From the NCBI GenBank assembly GCA_019916065.1, contig CM034239.1, positions 46,327,812 through 46,391,811 on the forward strand: DNA of 64,000 nucleotides, read 5' to 3'. A model generated the notes under the pieces. The model had not been told where the DNA came from. It searched no databases and worked only from the letters and a program-made list of their open reading frames with translations. Position numbers and translations under genes: made by a program. Positions 1 to 13,139 of this stretch are shown piece by piece. The stretch comes from Vitellaria paradoxa (Eukaryota; Streptophyta; Magnoliopsida; Ericales; Sapotaceae). Position 1 is the stretch's first letter, and every line of letters begins with the position of its first letter.

Positions 1-637
1 AATTGTTTGATTATATTCAACGTAAACTTAAAGATGCAAGAAGAGTAATTGATTAAAATAAAAGAAATAAAAAAGAACAAAAAGTAGAACTAATATTATA
101 TGGATTGAACTTGTAAAGTAATACCTAATTTTAAATAAATTCACGAAAAGTATAACCTCTAACATAAATAGAGAGAAAAATTCATGTAACCAACCCAGTT
201 AGTTGGGCTGAAGCTGAGTTGTAATCTAAATGTGTCAAATTAGAAATGATTTTTCAACAGGAATGTTACTTTATTGAAAGAATGAGAGCCCACATGCATG
301 GAAAAATTATCCCCCACACCAGACTGCACTGGAAAGAGCATTTGATGAAATTGATGACTGTAGTTCTCATAATTCATTTCATCTTTAGTTCTCAGTGACC
401 CTTTTCAACAGGGAATGGAGTCCCAAAGAAATCAGAAGCAATACTGAATTCCTCGTGTGCAAGCTTGTGTACATAATATATATATATATATATGCATAGA
501 CATGCATGAGTTTTCTCACACAAGCTTGCTATCCCTCAACTTAATACCATGCTCTCTAGCATTCAATTTTCAACCATCATTCAGAAACTAAAACTCTGCT
601 ACATACGCCCTTGCCTCAAATATAAGTCCACGGTTTC
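1..637. other. 3' flank of the RING-H2 gene
   Basis: No coding exon is visible. The stretch holds the presumed 3' UTR and downstream DNA of the RING-H2 gene and a short TA microsatellite at about 477-493. Nothing else was recognised. Confidence 0.5.
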
Positions 638-2785
638 CTAAGTTCTATAGCTATTGACAAATTGAGGGTCCAATCTCTCATCTTCATTGCCTGTTTCGAG
701 GCTTCTATCATCTCCATTCCACGAGTCTGAGAATTCTTGGTTGTTGCAAGGTTCTCCACAAGGCTGGTTCCCTATTTGATGAGATGCTTCATCACCATTT
801 TCTGCAGGAGAATATCCACTACTAGTTTCTGGGGTATCAGATGGCTCAGTAACTGAGGCTTTAGCAGAAACAATGAGCGAAAGGCGGCAGAGTGGGCAGG
901 TGGTGTGAGTGGCAAGCCAGAGGTCAATGCAATCCATGTGAAAAGTATGCCCACAAGCAGGTATCTGTTGAAGTCTATCCTCTGCTTGGTAGTCTGCAAG
1001 GCATACCGAACATCTGTAATCAAATGGATAGTGCCCGTGAATATGAATCGATAAATCTATATATACACAACTGGTCATGGCATGCTGAAGGAAAATTTCA
1101 GATTTTAAAACAGACAAATTGATGCAGCGAGAAGTGAGAAAAATGAAAACACGAATCAGTAAATCCCCATCCATTATTGGAAACGAGGAGGAGAAAATGA
1201 ATAGATCAACTTTGATGCAGAAAGCAGTAATGAAAAGCAAGAAATTGAGCACTTTCCACAACCTTACTGCATTTCTAAGAAAAAAAAGTACCAAGCAAGT
1301 AGGTTAACTATTGCCAGGGTTTCACACTATTAGAAACAAGGAGCAAAATGAATAGATCAATATCAAGAAATTGATCACCTTCCACAAGCCTATTGCAATT
1401 ATAAGAAGAAACTATCAAGTAAGTAGGCAACTATTACCAGGGTTTCATGCAAATCCCTTAGAACAATATATCTTGTTTTATTATCAAGAGAACATCAATA
1501 TTTAAATAACCAAACCCTAGACCTAATCAAACACCAACTATCAACTAATCATAATTTTACCAAAAGTGAAAAAATCCAGCTAAACACATAAATGAAAAAT
1601 AGAAGAAAACCCAAGAATGCCAAAACAAGCAGCAACTTGTTCTGATTTTTCTTGTAAAAGTTAGTAAGCAATCAAAATTTTCAAAGAAGGGCAAAATCAA
1701 TGATTTGACAACCCAAGCAATGGAATTTGCTTGAAATTCGACGTATGTCACGGCAAAGTGGTGAGTCTTGATACAAGGCCGTCTTCCACTTTCCTACCAA
1801 ATTTTGCACAATTTTGAGCAAGTCACAAACAAGTCTTGCCACTTCTCCAAATACCTCGAATCCTAGGCTCATTGTATCAAACTTCAAGGAAAGATAACGC
1901 ACAATTTTATAACAAGTCAGACCCAAGAAAGCTCCACAAAATAATTGTCCAACAAATCTTGCCCATTTCTCAAGTTTTTGCATTCACATACAACTCAGCT
2001 CAACTAGGCTTTGCTCGCAAATTAGTTGGAGCTTACTTCATGAATCATTTTTCTCCATTCATTTCTATCAAGGGTCAAGTTTTCTATGAGGCTGTTTATA
2101 TACATAAATTCACAAAATTAGCTTTAAATCTAAATCCATTTGCATTCACAGAATTTAATATTAGCAACTGACAACTGAACATGATGAGTTACAATGACAG
2201 AACAATTTCCAAATCTTACTTTTGGATCATTACATTTATACAATCCATAAGCACATCAAACCATTCAAATCTAGATAGGACTAGTTTGAAATACAATTAA
2301 CATTAAGACAATGCAGCAGAACTGAATCAATTTTGACTAAGGCAAGCAAAATCCAAGTCTACTCACTGTGGATCTTTGACAGAGAAGCTCTCATTGAATA
2401 CAATAACGGGTAGCATCTCTCTGTGTTCTTTTTTCAATCCCAACTCAGACTGCCAAAACAACAAATTTATATAAACACAAATACAATTAGCCCCCAAAAC
2501 AAATTAAAAAAAAAAAAAACAAAAAAAATTTGTGTGAAAACAACAAACACTAAACGATCTTACTCTGGAGATGTCATCCCTGGTCTGCAAAGAAGCTCGC
2601 ATCCGCAGGGAAGACCAATCGACCCTTCGGCTGCGAAGATAGAACAGATAGAACAAGAAGAGGAGGATGAAAGTGAAAAAGATTGGGACAGTGAAGATGA
2701 AAGTTTGGTAGAGCTTCAACTCAGCTGAAGCTGTTGAGCAACAATTGGGTGGTGTTTGGGCTGGCTTTGAATGGTTTTGAGACAT
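638..2785 (-). CDS. RING-H2 finger E3 ubiquitin ligase, ATL family (ATL7/58/59-like), 3 exons
   Basis: Exons at 2564-2785, 2367-2449 and 638-1013 join in frame (681 bp, 226 aa plus TAG). Donors are GTAAGA and GTGAGT and both acceptors end in AG. The first ATG after an upstream in-frame GTG, at 2785, gives the start. Residues about 26-50 form one strongly hydrophobic membrane segment (LYQTFIFTVPIFFTF onward). A basic stretch and a GL-containing linker (SELGLKKEHREMLPV) follow. The RING-H2 domain is at about 103-145 with the C-x2-C, C-x-H-x2-H-x2-C, C-x2-C ligands (CSVCLADY, CGHTFHMDCIDLW, CPLCR). The tail is acidic and Ser/Asn-rich. By family knowledge ATL proteins are membrane-anchored E3 ligases that recruit an E2 through the RING. 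The substrate is unknown. Intron 2 (1014-2366) shows no recognisable element. Sure of the family, less sure of the subfamily. Confidence 0.9.
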
Positions 2786-3533
2786 CACAAAACTAGCGGT
2801 TCAAACCCCAAAACAATCCCATGTAAAATGAACTCCCATAATGCCAGTTTTGAGGAAGACCCAGATGAGATAATGAGGTTCAAATACAGATCTAATACAA
2901 ACTACAAACACCCAATTGAGAAAATTAGGAATCAGATTAGCTAAAATTCTTCAGAGCCCAGAAAAATCCCACACAACGAAACTTGTATATGGTGAGAAAA
3001 TGTTCGCTTGAAGATCCATTCAATGGCAAGAACAAAATGCCCAGTTCGAAAGGAGAGATTCAATAAGTAGAATACGCCAAATGATTTCAACCCCAAATTC
3101 AGCTGAGTCGCAGACAGAAATAGCCAAAATAGAGACAGGAAGAAGAGAAGACTTTTTTTACAACTGCCAAAAGAAGAGTGGAACGAAAGGGATGAAAACC
3201 TCAAACTTGGAACATGCAAAATATATATATACATGTATATAGGCAAACGGACCACGCTGCATATATCATCTACTCGAAAATTGTGGAATGATCTGTGAAG
3301 AATGTTCGAGGCAATTTTCTCTCCGAGTTTTTTTCCTAAAATCGTTCTGGTAAATAAATTCACATCTTTTCTTTCTTCACCGTTTGGAGTAAGGGAAACA
3401 AAATAAATTCAAATAAAATATGATTTAAATTTTATTTTAGCGTCTTTTTTTTTTTAAATGGTAATGAACTAAATTCGTTCTCACGGATTCATAAAAATTA
3501 ATAAAAAATAACGATAATGATATTCGTTTGAAA

Positions 3534-3715
3534 GTTTTCAATACAAAGAATTTAATTGTATAAAAAATTTATATATTCGATTAATCTACTTCTAAATTTT
3601 TTATTTTTGTAGTGAAATATTAAAATTTTTTTAAATTAATTATGACAGAAAAATTCGAAGTATAAAAATTATTAGAGATTTAAAGTAATTTTTGAAATTT
3701 TTTAAAAATGCCAAA
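3534..3715. repeat. Dispersed repeat, copy also at 41535-41727
   Basis: About 180 bp, with blocks such as TAATCTACTT and ATGACAGAAAAATT, recur in the same order and orientation at 41535-41727. The shared right edge reads close to GCCAAACCGG here and GTCAAACGGGCC there, the kind of end seen in the TTA-flanked MITEs of this window. The left edge was not found. Confidence 0.55.
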
Positions 3716-4117
3716 CCGGTGTATGTTGACAGAGAGATGCCCATTGAAGTCAAAAGAAACTCTGGCTTTCTTTTGAAAAAATTTGAAGTACAAGGAACTC
3801 GCAAGTTGTAATTTGGGCGTGATAGAAAGTTAATGGCCTTGGAATTTTAATTTTTTAATTTATTTGAATAAATTTTTTTTTCAAAAAAATTTATAAAAAA
3901 AATGTCCTTTATATTTAAAAAATAGTTTTACAAAAATTAGTTAGAATATTTAGAATTGTAAATGAATATGTACATAAATAAAAAGTGCCACTATTTAAAA
4001 CCTTATCTTTTCTCCTTCATTTCAATTAAAATTTTCTTATCCTAGGACAAAAATGTTTTAATGTAAAATGATCTTCTTTCCCTCTATATTTATTACACAT
4101 AAATACTATACCAATAA

Positions 4118-4545
4118 TATCGACAACCACTTGTAGCAAAATCAAACAAATTTAATAATCACTCACTGAAACAAATTTTCGATAAATAAACGAAACATTT
4201 TAGTAACTAATTATTAAATAAATTAAAAACTTTCAACAGATATTTACTAAAAAAATAAAACAATCTTGACAATCACTTGCTAAAAAAATTAAACAATCAA
4301 CCACATAATTTTCGATACTTTTACAACAAAATAAACGAAATATCTCAACAATTGGCTACTAACAAAATTTAAAACTTTCAATGGGTATTTTCTGAAAAAA
4401 TAAAACAATTTCAATAATCACTTGCTGAAAAAATCAAACAACTAACATAAACTTTCGATACTTTTACACCGAAATAAATGAAACATTTCAGCAACTAGTT
4501 ACTAAAAAAATTAAAATATTTCAGTAGGCTCTTACTATTTTAATC
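4118..4545. repeat. Degenerate tandem repeat, about 3 units of 115-144 bp
   Basis: Units begin with AATCACT(C/T)(A/G)CT at 4156, 4271 and 4415, with a partial unit from about 4118. Each contains TTTTCGATA or TTTCGATAC, an ACGAAA or ATGAAACATTT block and an AAACTTTCAA or AATATTTCAG block. Units differ considerably, so this is an old array. Confidence 0.6.
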
Positions 4546-5733
4546 AGTGAGTATTTTTGAAACTTTAGGGGTAATTTATAAGTTGTGAAGAAAAATTATT
4601 GAATTGCTTAAAAAAAATATAAGATACATGAATTAAATGAGATGTGTGGAAAAGAAAAAAAAAGTAAGAGTGTCATTATAAATTTAAGCTCAACTTGTTC
4701 AAGATTTAATTTCACTCATTCGTTTGATAATCAAGTCTTAAGTCTAAATTAATAAATTTGACTTACTTAGTAAACGAGCTAATTTTAAATATTATGACTT
4801 GTTAAACATTTGAGTTTGAATAATATTTAATTAAAAATTTAAGATTAGCTCACAACTTCGATTAACTATGAATTGATAAGTAAAGTAATTAATCACGAAA
4901 AAAAAGTAAAAAATCTCAAACCACAACCAATTAGCAAGACCTTGTGATTAACAAAGAAGCACTAAATTCAAGATTTAAATACAATTTTGAGTCTGTGTGA
5001 CAACCAATACAAAAGGAATTTTTACGTGCTTGAAAATTTTTAACTCTTTAATTACAAAATATTACTTGGTGATGTAAATTATTAAATTCCTAATATATTT
5101 ACACAATTGCTTGCTCAATTCCTCGATGCACAAAATCTACACCTCTTCGCAATTGTCAAACAAAACTAATTCCCCCCGACAACACAACCCAAAAGTCTAA
5201 CTATGTCTCATCAACAACTTGCTCCCATGTGAAAGAATGATCTATCAAAAATTCTCATGGCCAAGAAAACATGATCGAGCGCAATATAACACACACACAC
5301 ACAGAGTTACGTAAAAAAAATTAAAAATATTTCCAACATCCAATTCAAAAAATAATATGAAAATGTACCAAAATTCTCGAGAACTCATATCCAGGGCCAG
5401 CTCAATTGTGAGGCAGGTAATGGTCAGATTCAAGAAAAATTGTGATAAAAAATTAAAACACTTGTATTTGCAATAAAATATGCTTACCACACAAAAACAA
5501 GTATGTAAAAATGTGAAAATTACATTTTGTTTTGGAGTTTTATTCGGAATTTCATTGAGGGAAACCTTATGATTAATTAGAAGCTCAAGCCCTTTGTTGT
5601 TAAAATAAAAAATAAATCCTCAATTGAAATTTCGGATAAAATGAGAGTAAAATGAAATTTAGCTTAAAAAATTCATATACAATAATGCAATAAGGTCATT
5701 TTACTATTAAATCACAATGCTAGACATTTTGTC

Positions 5734-6252
5734 TTCTAATTAATGGGTTAAATAGATTATTTTTTTATATAAAATTTTGTAAACAAATTTTAGAAATTTT
5801 TTTTATCTGCAGTTAATTAGATATGATTTGACTAAATTAATGTAAACTGTCCATCATATTTAAAATCTGAGAATTTAACTTATTTTCATTTTAAATTTCA
5901 AACAAATGTTACTTTATCCTTGTGAATTTTACCTATAATCCCACTTTGGGACCTAAGTTTTTTTTTTTAATAATTAAGGGTTTAGAAGTTTTTTCTAATT
6001 AATGGGTTAAATATATTATTTTTTTAATAAATTTTTGTATACAAATTTTAGAAATTTTTTTTAATCTGCAGCCGATTAAACGTGATTTGACTAACTTAAT
6101 ATAAACTGTCTATCGTATTTAAAATATGAGAATTTAATTAATTTTCATTTTAAATTTCAAACAAATGTTACTTTATCCTTGTGAGCTTTACTTGTAATCC
6201 CACTTTAGGACTTAAGTTTTTTTTTTTTTAATAATTAAGAGTTCAGAAGTTT
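5734..6252. repeat. Direct tandem duplication, period about 259 bp
   Basis: Copy 1 (5734-5992) and copy 2 (5993-6252) both start TTCTAATTAATGGGTTAAAT and share an ordered series of blocks, including ACAAATGTTACTTTATCCTT and a T-run followed by AATAATTAAG. I estimate about 85-90% identity by eye. No coding capacity. Confidence 0.8.
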
Positions 6253-7294
6253 TAATTAATTACAATTTCACCTTTCAAAGACAATTTTATCTCTGAAAGT
6301 TTAATGGTTACTAATAAAAGAGTAGAACAAAAAATTCAATGAGGGGAGAGATTGAAATTAATTGAAAGCCTAGCCCTTAATTGTTAAAATAAAAAAAAAG
6401 AACAATTCAAGTCTTAAAATGAGGTTTTAGATACAATTTAAGGAAGCAAAATGAAACTCTCTCTTAAATTTTCCAACAAATTAATAAAATTTTTGAAAAC
6501 AAAGATATTAAAATAATAAAGTTCTTCGTTTAACTAATTTTTCAAAATAATAATAAAAAAATATGAAAATAGTAACACTTAACATAATTGACTAATTTTC
6601 ATTTATTAAGGGAAGGGGAAATGTATCATCTTACGCTTTAGTTATCCTCTCTCACATGCATGGAAGGATATTAGGATAAAAAAAATAAAAAATAAAAATC
6701 ACGATGACCCATAATTTTATAAGTATTATTAGCTAATAACAGAGTAAAAAAATGAAAAAAAAAAGGGAAAATAAAAAAGATTTGGGTGTCGATTTCAAAA
6801 GTATTATTATTAATTAAAAAAGAGAGTAAAAAACAAAAAGAGAAAAAGATTTGGTCGTCTGGTACAGGACTAGGATGAGGTGTTAGCCATTTTGCATTAT
6901 GAGGCCACCTAACCCTTGATTGATTATGATTGGTGAATCGCTAATTAGCAAATTTATTACCATAACAAAGCTCGTTCAAATGAGTTGAGATTAACGGTAT
7001 GTTTGGTACAAAGAGAACCTGGGACGAAGGAGAAGTGAGAGAAAAAATTTAAGTTAAAAAAAAGAAAAAGAAAAGTGAAAGGAAGAAAATATATTTGGTC
7101 GAGTGAAGAAATAAGAGAAAATAAAAAAAATTATATATTTATGTATGTATATATAATAATTTATTTTTTATATTAAAAATTATTTTTAAAAAAGTAAGTC
7201 TCTTTTTTTTAATTTATTATCATACTTTTTTCTTATCTTTTTCTTTTCCCTCTCCACTTCCTTCTCCTGACCAAATTTAAAAAGACAAAACTTA

Positions 7295-7533
7295 GGGTCC
7301 GTTTGGAAAGCCCAGTTAATAGCCAATTTTTTTTTTAGTTTCAATAGTATTTGGTTAATTTTATTTTTTTACATTTTAATCTTCTTTTAAATTTTTAAGG
7401 GTAAACATATCAAATTAATAAAAACTAAAAATTTATCTAAAAAAAGTCACTTTTTTTCTTTCCCAAATATAGATTTAGCTAACTAAGTAACTAGTTAAAA
7501 ATAAACTAACTAACTTTCTTCCCAAACCAAACC
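7295..7533. mobile_element. MITE with TTA target duplication (Harbinger-like)
   Basis: A 239-bp element begins GGGTCCGTTTGGAAAG. Its other end, read on the minus strand, is GGTTTGGTTTGGGAAGAAAG, an imperfect inverted match. Both ends are flanked by TTA (7292-7294 and 7534-7536). A 3-bp TTA/TAA target with GG-rich termini is typical of PIF/Harbinger-derived MITEs. There is no transposase. A related end lies near 38.59 kb. Confidence 0.65.
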
Positions 7534-8130
7534 TTAGTTAATCCCACCGCAATTTATTCACCTCCTCTTTTATCCTCAAAAGGGGGAAGTAGGTTTTTGA
7601 GGCCTACCATGGAATGCGATTCCGTTAGATGAATGAATCCTCTTCACGAAGTGGAATTGGCTGAGGATGGGAGAAGTCCATCGTTTGTATGTCTTTGTTG
7701 TATGGTAATATTTTTTTTGTATTTTCCTATTTTTAGTAGTATAGATTTGTTTTGTTTCGTATTTTGTGCGTGTTTACTAGTTTTGTAGATTATATTTATT
7801 TGGTGGAACTCTTTTGAAAGTATTTTTTATTCTTTTAATATTTATTTTTACATTGATTACTGCATGATACATTCTTACTTTTCTTTTCAACTAAATAATA
7901 AAAATAAGATTTTATTTTTTCCCCTTCCATTCTCTCAATTCCCTTTCCAACCAAATATACGTAGGGAGTGTTTGGTTAGTAAAAATTTAACTAAAATGTA
8001 ATAAAAGTATAAATTTTGATATAAAAGTAATATGTAATAAAATTTAATGAAAAAAATAAAAAAAAATTTAATAAATTTTAGTTAATTTTGATCGATCAAA
8101 CGCCATTCACACAAATTGAAATTACGCTTA

Positions 8131-8832
8131 GGGTCCGATTGGATGATGCTAAAATTTCAGGAGATAAGTTTTAGAGAGGGTATAAGATAAGAGGATATTA
8201 TTTTTAGAGAGTTAGCCCACATTAAATGTGATGTTTATGAAGGAAGATAATTTTTGATTTGGTTTGGATGTTTTATAAATAAGAGAGGGTGAATGATAAA
8301 AAAAAGCAATCAAATGACTATTTTGTCCTTGTGGTGTCCCAAACTTAATTACCCATTAAATTAAATATTAAATTGTAAAACCCACTATATTTAATTATTT
8401 TTGGATAACTTGAAATTATATTATTTATTTCAGTGAAAATTTAATTTTTTATAAATTTATTTAAACAAATTTTTTTTAAATATATATTTTTGAATGGTTG
8501 GTTATTATTTAATTTTATTTTTAATTATATTTATTTTAACTTGTTGGCCTTTATTTATTTATTTTTAACTATTGATTTTTTACTAATATTATATTTATTT
8601 TAATTAAATTAATAAAAATTAAAAATATCAAAATAATAGTCATTTCTTCTGAATAAATTTTGGTTAAGATAAAGGACGCCTAAAAATTATCCTAGAGATG
8701 ATCGTGGGAGAGAGAAAGTAAAGACTCGAGAGGGGGGTAAGTTTAGTTAGCAAATCATGACAAAAGAGTGAACCCCACCTATTAGCCGGATAAAATGTTT
8801 GAAGGGAGGGTTTCCTTCCATCCAAGCGGATC
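8131..8832. mobile_element. TIR element, about 700 bp, TTA target duplication
   Basis: The left end GGGTCCGATTGGATGATG pairs with the inverted right end GATCCGCTTGGATGGAAG. TTA flanks both sides (8128-8130 and 8833-8835). The interior is AT-rich and non-coding. It is probably a non-autonomous Harbinger-like element of a related but different family from the element at 7295. Confidence 0.6.
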
Positions 8833-9229
8833 TTAGATCAGACAATAGTTAAAAAGGAAAGAGGAAGGCTTATCTTTGATCCATCTAATCAAATTCAATT
8901 CTCAATTTCGAAACAAACAAATTGATTAAAGTCCGTACAATGTGTGCCTACTCTTCTAAGACAATGGTCGTCAATTTCTATAAAATATTGAAAATGACCC
9001 CGGCCCCCAAAAAAAAACAAAGAAAATTCATGTATACGGATAGTTCCGTGTGCTTGCAGCATAAGATAGTGTTAATTGATTGACAAGAGCGAGACCCCTT
9101 GCATTTGGATATAGAATACAAAGAGTGACCTAGACTCTAGTGAGAGTAGCCATCAGTTTGAACCTATACAATAAAACACAACAGTGATCATTGTGTGCGT
9201 GTCAATCGCGGAGAGACGGATAAGAAAAT

Positions 9230-9545
9230 GAGAAAGATGGGCGGGTACGGAAAGTGAAAGAAGGAGAGAAAGAGAGGTGAGAGGATATTGGGCAGTAAAA
9301 AGACGCGAGACAGAAAGATAGAGAGAGTGCGGGTTGGGGGAGGTGAAAGGGGGAGAGAGAGAGAGAGAAGGGGAGTGGGTTGGGAAAGTGAAAGGGAGAA
9401 AGAAAAAGAGAGAAAAGAGGGATGGGTTGGAAAAGTGTAGGGGGGGAAGAGAGAGAGAGAGAGAAGGGGGGAGGTTGGGGGAAGTGAAAGGGAGAGAGAA
9501 AAATGGGCCGTGTGAAGGGGAGAGAGAGAAAAGAGGGCCGTGGGT
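9230..9545 (+). repeat. Purine-rich minisatellite
   Basis: About 300 bp are almost entirely A and G on the plus strand. The array repeats a variable unit of roughly 50-65 bp built of GGTTGGG(G/A)(A/G)(A/G)GTGAAAGGG followed by GA runs and GAAGGGG or AAGAGGG. The open frame through it encodes only a Gly/Arg/Glu/Lys low-complexity peptide and is not a gene. Confidence 0.8.
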
Positions 9546-9592
9546 TAGATTTGAAAATTTATTTTAAGTTAAATTAAATACAAATAAATAAA

Positions 9593-9864
9593 CCCCAAGG
9601 AGTTAGATGTGATGGTCTTGGACTGGGACTTAGGGGCTTACCACCCCAAGGTCTCAAGTTCAAGTCTCCTCTCTAGCAAAAACTTGGGGCCAGCCTCCCG
9701 GACGCAAAGCGTAGTAAAGGTTGGTAGGACGGGCCTCCTTGGCTGGACGAACCGTATCTAGTTCTTGGGTGTGGGTCCGACTCCCCGCCGCTACGCGAGT
9801 TCGCGATTGACCGCTATACATGTTGAGGGGCCGGTATGTGTGGCACAAACTAAAAAAAAAAAAA
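9593..9864 (+). mobile_element. tRNA-derived SINE with 13-bp target duplication
   Basis: A GC-richer 272-bp body in an AT-rich region starts CCCCAAGGAGTTAGATG. An internal GTTCAAGTCTCC near 9657 matches a pol III B box, a TGATGGTCTTGG stretch about 50 bp upstream can act as A box, and the element ends in an A-run (9852-9864). The direct repeat ACAAATAAATAAA flanks it exactly at 9580-9592 and 9865-9877. The A-box match is weaker than the B box. Confidence 0.75.
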
Positions 9865-10941
9865 ACAAATAAATAAATAAAAATAATTTATTTATTATAT
9901 AATAATTAATATATATATATTTTTACATTATTTGTATCATTTATATAATAAAAAAATTAAAAAATTTAAATTTGATATATTTCTGATCGTTGAATTTATT
10001 TAATGGTCAAACTTTTTTTTTTCTTCTTTACTTTACTTGTCTTTTTGGTCAGTTTATATTAAAAGATAATATTTAAATTTTAATTTTAATGTACTTAAAT
10101 TAAAAAATTAAAATAATGTTCTTTAAAATTTTAATTTTTTTATGAAAAAATTCAATTTTAATGTAGTTAAAATTTAAACATTTAAATTAAAATTTTATTT
10201 TTTATGGAAAAAATTCAATTTTAATGTAGTTAAAATTTAAAATTTTAAATACATACATTTTTATACTCTTTATGTCATTTATATAATACTTACCAAAAAA
10301 AATGTCATTTATATAATAAAAAACTAAAAAATTTAAATTTGAGATATTTTTAACTATTGAATTTATTTTTTGGCCATTTCACATGAAAATACAATATTTT
10401 ACTCTTCTTACATTTTGTTAAATACTTTTTATAAAATTGAATATGTTTATTTTGTTGTGATTATCTATATTTATTTAATAAAACATAATATCGTGGGATG
10501 CTCTGAAATGGCGCAGAGAGAAGGGGAGAGACAGATCATCATGTGTTGTGTTCATATGCATAAAAAATATATATAATAGTAATTTTGGCAGTTTTTTGAG
10601 CAATAAAAATAAAACTGTTAATTACTCTTTTTAAAGTGATCAAAACTAATACATCATATGTATATATGCTTTATTAGATCAAGGATAAAACTATCTGAAA
10701 TATTATATTAATGAGGATTTCCCCTCCTTCTGTTTGGTCTAATGATATTAGTTAATATAATATTATTGTTATATATGTGTATGTGTATTTTTTTTAACTG
10801 TTATAACCTATATTAAAATGTTACATATATATCACTTTTTTAATTTTTTTTGAATGTAATTAATATACACTTAAAAATTATAGCTTTAGACAAACTTAAG
10901 ACCAAATTAAAGGATGGACAAAAAGTCAAAAAAAAAAAAAA

Positions 10942-11598
10942 AAAACTTAGAACCAAATTGGAGAATGGACCGTCCGTGTTTTGTACAGGAATTTACTAGT
11001 AATACAAAAAGAAGAATACTAGCCACAATCGGTCTCATTTTAGTATGGTGACAGCTCCTATCTCTAAACATTCTGTTTTGTGTATGCATGATAATTAAGA
11101 TGCATGACAGCGGTGTTCTAACAAATCATTAATTTTTATCACTTTTTTATTCTGTTACAAAAAACTTAGAACCAAATTGGAGAATGGACCATCCGTGTTT
11201 TGTACAGGGATTTACTAGTAATACAAAAAGAAGAATATTAGCCACAATCGGTCTCATTTTAGTATGGTGACAGCTCATATCTCTAAACATTCTGTTTTGT
11301 GTATGCATGATAATTAAGATGCATGACAGCGGTGTTCTAACAAATCATTAATTTTTATTACTTTTTTATTCTGTTACAAAAAACTTAGAACCAAATTGGA
11401 GAATGGACCGTCCGTGTTTTGTACAGGAATTTACTAGTAATACAAAAAGAAGAATACTAACCACAATCGGTCTCATTTTAGTATGGTGACAGCTCATATC
11501 TCTAAACATTCTGTTTTGTGTATGCATGATAATTAAGATGCATGATAGCGGTGTTCTAACAAATCATTAATTTTTATCAATTTTTTATTCTGTTACAA
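10942..11598. repeat. 219-bp tandem repeat, three copies
   Basis: Copies at 10942-11160, 11161-11379 and 11380-11598 begin AAAACTTAGAACCAAATTGG and end in TTTTTATTCTGTTACAA. They differ at only a few positions, so the triplication is recent. A weaker match to the first 30 bases lies just upstream at about 10888-10920, which may mark the sequence the array grew from. No coding potential. Confidence 0.92.
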
Positions 11599-12976
11599 TA
11601 ATTTTTTAATTAAAAAATTATTAAAAATTGATAAAATTTGTCAAAAATTATTAAAAATTATCAAAAATTACTAAAAATTTTATCAAATACACAAAAGTTG
11701 TAAAAAATTACTAAAAATTACTAAAATTTGCTACTTATTTTACCAAACAACCAAAAATTATAATTAATAACTTTCAATAAAAATACAAAAAATTATTAAA
11801 AATTGTGACTTTAAACGCCATCTACATTGATAAAGTCTAGGTGTGCATTTTGAGCGTGAAAAAAAAAATGTTAGGTATAAATTGATATATGTAATAGTCT
11901 CGTTAATTATGCAATATGTAAAAAATTAAAATTTTAACAAAATTTTTATAAATTTATGTAGAATTATAAAGCTCCAAACAAAGCTAGATTAAAGACTTTG
12001 TTTTTCTTTTTTGATAGGTAAGGTAGGAGTCCAAGTGGTAAGTGGATAAAGAATAAAATTCAACCACCGAACTAACTAACTCAGTCGTATTAAAGACTTT
12101 GTTGATTTCAAAGCATCCCAATCTCCCAAAGATTACTCACTCTTCGAGAAGAGTAAAAACAGAAATTTCGATTATAATTTTCTTTACGATGGTTTTGGAC
12201 GAGACAGTACTAATGATATTTCAGCTTGTGAAAACCAACTAATATAATAAATTCGGTCAAAATAGTTCAGTGATTTTAACTAATTGATTTAATTTTTTTT
12301 AATTTTCAATTGGTTTAAAAATTAAGTATTTAGTAAAAATTTATAAAAATTAAAAAAGCTAAAAAAATTAGTAAAAGCTAAAAATGTATTTGGTAGAAAA
12401 AGTTAAAAAAAATTAATAAAAAGTATATGTATACATATTTTAAAAAAAAATTGATAAACCAAACATTCTCTAAATCATGAGATTTTAATTTTAATTTCAT
12501 TCACGTGGGATTATTGCATCATAATCGTTTAATAAAATTCACCTAAAAAGTAAGAATATGGACATGATACAAATACAAACATAGATACAACAATTTTATA
12601 AAAATAAAAATACAAAAACAATAAAATTTCGTTAAAAAAATATAATTTTCATTAGTTATTTCCTCTAACAATCACCTTATTTTCCAGAGTGGATAAACAT
12701 GTTACCTCTTAATGAAAGGGCTTCCATTAAGTACTTTTTGGCTAAATAACTATGAGTATGACATTCATAATAAAAATTAAAGAGATAATAAAGGTATTCC
12801 TTCATTTTTCCTCTACTCCGTATTACTCTTTTTCATTAAAACTATTGCAAAGTAAGAAAAGTTAATAGAAAAGAGCAAATACCCCCACCCTTAAAAGTTA
12901 TTTATTATATAATTTAACATACAAAGCAAAACAAAAAAATATATTAGATCGAAGATTTTATAATTTTAAGGGATTA

Positions 12977-13139
12977 GGCTTTGTTTGGAAATAAAAGCAA
13001 AAAACTAACTTTTTGCTTTTTTTCATAAACCAAAATTCATGATAAGGATAAAATTGATTTTTTAAATACAAAAACAAAAGTAAAAATTTGTTTTTTTTTT
13101 TTTTTTTTAAAGCTAGCTTCTTTGTTGCTAAATAAATCC
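12977..13139. mobile_element. Short MITE, TTA target duplication
   Basis: A 163-bp element begins GGCTTTGTTTGGAAATAAAA. Its inverted other end is GGATTTATTTAGCAACAAAG. TTA lies on both sides (12974-12976 and 13140-13142). The terminal match is imperfect and a T-run of about 18 lies near the right end. Confidence 0.5.

Noticed and set aside
1836..2171. 111-aa plus-strand frame
   Set aside because: It lies inside an intron of the RING-H2 gene on the other strand and shows no domain or codon bias.
2941..3363. 140-aa minus-strand frame upstream of the RING-H2 gene
   Set aside because: Low-complexity Phe/Leu-rich translation of promoter or 5' UTR DNA, without recognisable domain.
10942..11598. 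CRISPR-like array
   Set aside because: The repeats are 219 bp long and directly abutting with no unique spacers, in a plant genome.
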